Shown: piece after piece, positions 62,501 to 64,000 of the stretch
Layout: each line of letters opens with the position of its first letter
Position numbering within the stretch: position 1 is the first letter of the stretch
NCBI RefSeq assembly: GCF_000006565.2
Contig: NC_031477.1
Location: forward strand, 4,429,137 to 4,493,136
Length of the DNA: 64,000 nt
Source of the DNA: Toxoplasma gondii ME49
Taxonomy: Eukaryota; Apicomplexa; Conoidasida; Eucoccidiorida; Sarcocystidae
Reading direction: 5' to 3'
Made by a program: the position numbers and the translations under genes
The notes under the pieces: model-generated
The model's input: only the letters and a program-made list of their open reading frames with translations
The model's database searches: none
Told to the model about the DNA's origin: nothing

Positions 62501-64000
62501 GTGGAAAGCCGTCGTCGCTGGTTTCCACGATGTCAGTTGGTCTGCTGCATTGGCTCGCTGTCCATAAAGACGCGATTGTTTGCTGGGTGAACGCAGATGA
62601 ATGCAAAACGACGAAGACCCCCCGTTTCGCAACCTGTACTGCGACAGTTGGAACGCTAAGCTGGAAAGGGCCGATTCCAACTGAGTGGTCGGTAACTGCA
62701 GTTGATCTTGTGTGCAGAACGGGCGGCAGATGCCGCCTCAAGATTCCCGGGCGGAACATGTTCAAACTGGACCTTTCCGAGTCACCTGTGGCAATTGTCA
62801 GAACTTGTGGGGGGGACGAGGGGCCTGGTATAGCGAAACTCCAACAGACTCCGGTGCTGTATCCAAGCCAGCAGGCCGACGACGGTGTGCAGAGTGGTTC
62901 ACTGCTTCAGACAACGATGTCGCTTTCCAGCAACCAACGTCGAGCAGTTAGACAGCTGAGACGTTCTTGCAAGATGGGAAGCGAGGATCATGCGGACAGA
63001 TGTGACACGAGATTAGCAACGGGGAATACAGCAATGGGTTTTGCCGCCGGCAGTCGGCGACACCCAAGCTTCATGGAAGTTCTGCTTGGGAGTCGGAAAG
63101 CCCCGTCGAGTTCCGTAGATGATTCGATCGAGGTGGTCACGACCATCAAAACTGGAGGCGAGTATGCAATTTGTTGGAATCCCTCCGCCCTCAGCACAAA
63201 CTTGTCGGACTTCACGGTAAACATTGGCCGCGTGTTCAGTTATGGCTTGGAACAAATTGATGCCTTGTGCTACAGCGGTAGCTACTGCGAACTAAACTTC
63301 ACGTACATTGGAAGTTCGAATCCGACGTTGTTTGTCGGTGTCAAGGCCGTCGACTGCTCCGATCCAGACCTCACCACAGAGTTGGGGAGCGGCGGGGTTT
63401 TCAAAACCACTGGACGGAACACGATCAGTCTGAGCGAACCCATTCCGAGGCGACCTCAGTCGAGTCGTGTCTCATACAAGCTGTGCTGGTGCGATATGAA
63501 TGAGGTGCAAGAGTGCGTGGGCACTTCCTACTCGGCTCCCGTTGGAACGCTGACTGTGCAATTCATCGAAGAGAAGGCTGTGGCGTGCCAGGAGGCCGTC
63601 GGAGCGTGCAGTATCTCGTTTGACGCCTCAGATTTCCAAGGCGATTCTTCGGGAACCATCTTTCTGACCCAGTATTCCGGTACGAATGCCGACTGCATGC
63701 AGCCCAAGAAATATGTTCCACATGTGTCTGCGATATTCGGAAACATCGTTGTTCAAGTCGATCAAGCTACGCTCGCTGCTACACTCGGGCAACACGCGGC
63801 AGAGCAGGGATCGTTCGCTATTTGTCGTCAGATGACGGCGGCAATCGATGAATACACTGGCTCGTCCAATGCTGTTCCTGAGGCCGATGAAAACCAAGTC
63901 GAATCCGCCGAACCTGAACAAAATGCCGAGGGAGAAACCCCCGAACAAGGTGCGGAAGAAGCGGGCGGAAACGCTGCGGAACCTGGTGCCGAGTCAGGTA
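50274..64000 (+). CDS. Giant cysteine-rich modular secretory/membrane protein, partial, more than 3240 aa
   Basis: I do not recognise a characterised homologue. Exons: 50274-50950, 51609-51880, 52463-53373, 53715-53971, 54337-54497, 55245-56090, 56417-56590, 57310-57770 and 58033 to beyond 64000. All junctions are GT-AG with matching phases, and the last exon is open for 1989 codons. Near the N-terminus a hydrophobic segment (LVGFFLVPVFVVFFVLS, about residues 62-78) acts as a recessed signal or type II anchor. The ectodomain has many cysteines in motifs such as ELCYC, LCWN, ICYRV and LCWC. Four composite modules in the last exon share a Cys-aromatic start, a Gly-Pro, and a C-x3-[VIP]-x-G ... 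CG core. The window ends in a Glu/Ala/Gly-rich tract. The recurring LCxC style is reminiscent of very large alveolate surface or apical cysteine-repeat proteins, but this is only an analogy. Exon 7's acceptor (TTTGGAG) is the weakest junction. Confidence 0.8.
53440..53548. repeat. TA microsatellites in intron 3 of the giant protein gene
   Basis: Two long TA runs separated by about 50 bases, inside the intron 53374-53714. An open frame translating through them is not coding, because the exon ends at ACT/GTAGGT. Confidence 0.85.
58260..58500 (+). other. Composite cysteine module, copy 1
   Basis: Encodes NLCWVYTRG, then a Cys pair, MYAVGP, VVCLPGAPEPCLTTVEGVNL and MAALDTCG, in that order. It is the first copy of the repeated signature in the giant protein's last exon (about residues 1330-1410). 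Confidence 0.7.
59690..59935 (+). other. Composite cysteine module, copy 2
   Basis: Encodes GICYRVDNC, LALWVGP, TICKAQQRDCLLRIDGSNM and AAYAATCGEPG in the same order as copy 1, about 478 residues later. Confidence 0.7.
60930..61150 (+). other. Composite cysteine module, copy 3
   Basis: Encodes ALCFVFGENQC, GMIYWRGP, VLCNDPQGCDISVTGLNL and VAALDSCGEPGG. It closely matches copy 1 in the C-terminal half (NLNxY ... AALDxCG). Confidence 0.7.
62570..62820 (+). other. Composite cysteine module, copy 4
   Basis: Encodes IVCWVNADEC, GTLSWKGP, LVCRTGGRCRLKIPGRNM and VAIVRTCGGDEG. It has the same order of landmarks, about 547 residues after copy 3. Confidence 0.7.
63860..64000 (+). repeat. Glu/Ala/Gly-rich coding tract at the window end
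   Basis: Encodes ESAEPEQNAEGETPEQGAEE and similar acidic, proline-spotted sequence directly after the last cysteine-rich segment. It may be a juxtamembrane or inter-domain linker. It continues past the window, so its length is unknown. Confidence 0.7.

Overview
The window looks like nuclear genomic DNA of a tissue-cyst-forming coccidian (Toxoplasma gondii or a close relative such as Hammondia or Neospora). The signs are a rhoptry-kinase-family pseudokinase, intron-rich genes with GT-AG junctions, serine/glutamate/arginine-rich low-complexity insertions in otherwise conserved proteins, pyrimidine-rich 5' leaders, TA microsatellites inside introns, and scattered TGCATGC motifs. The sequence alone does not separate the species.

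Layout. (1) 1200-2866, minus: a tentative three-exon gene for a 254-residue Ala-rich coiled-coil protein of unknown function. (2) 7370-8929, plus: an intronless secreted ROP-family pseudokinase. (3) 11841-32520, minus: a 14-exon gene for a 4155-residue UFD4/TRIP12-type HECT E3 ubiquitin ligase. Every junction was placed by hand and all phases agree. (4) 36812-39892, minus: an intronless 1026-residue mTERF-like, probably organellar, protein. (5) 42901-45168, minus: the three-exon gene for general transcription factor TFIIB, with an unusual 110-residue N-terminal extension. (6) 50274 to beyond 64000, plus: at least nine exons of a giant cysteine-rich secretory or membrane protein. The last exon is open for about 6 kb and runs off the window.

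The genes do not form an operon-like pathway. They are individual eukaryotic transcription units: ubiquitin ligation, organelle gene expression, basal transcription, and two secreted or surface proteins. The most interesting object is the giant protein. At least four copies of a composite signature recur in its final exon at intervals of about 410-550 residues: an aromatic residue after Cys, then Gly-Pro, then two cysteines, then Cys-Gly. I cannot assign it to a characterised protein. Much of the rest (2.9-7.3 kb, 8.9-11.8 kb, 32.5-36.8 kb, 39.9-42.9 kb, 45.2-49.8 kb) is intergenic or UTR, with no gene I can support.
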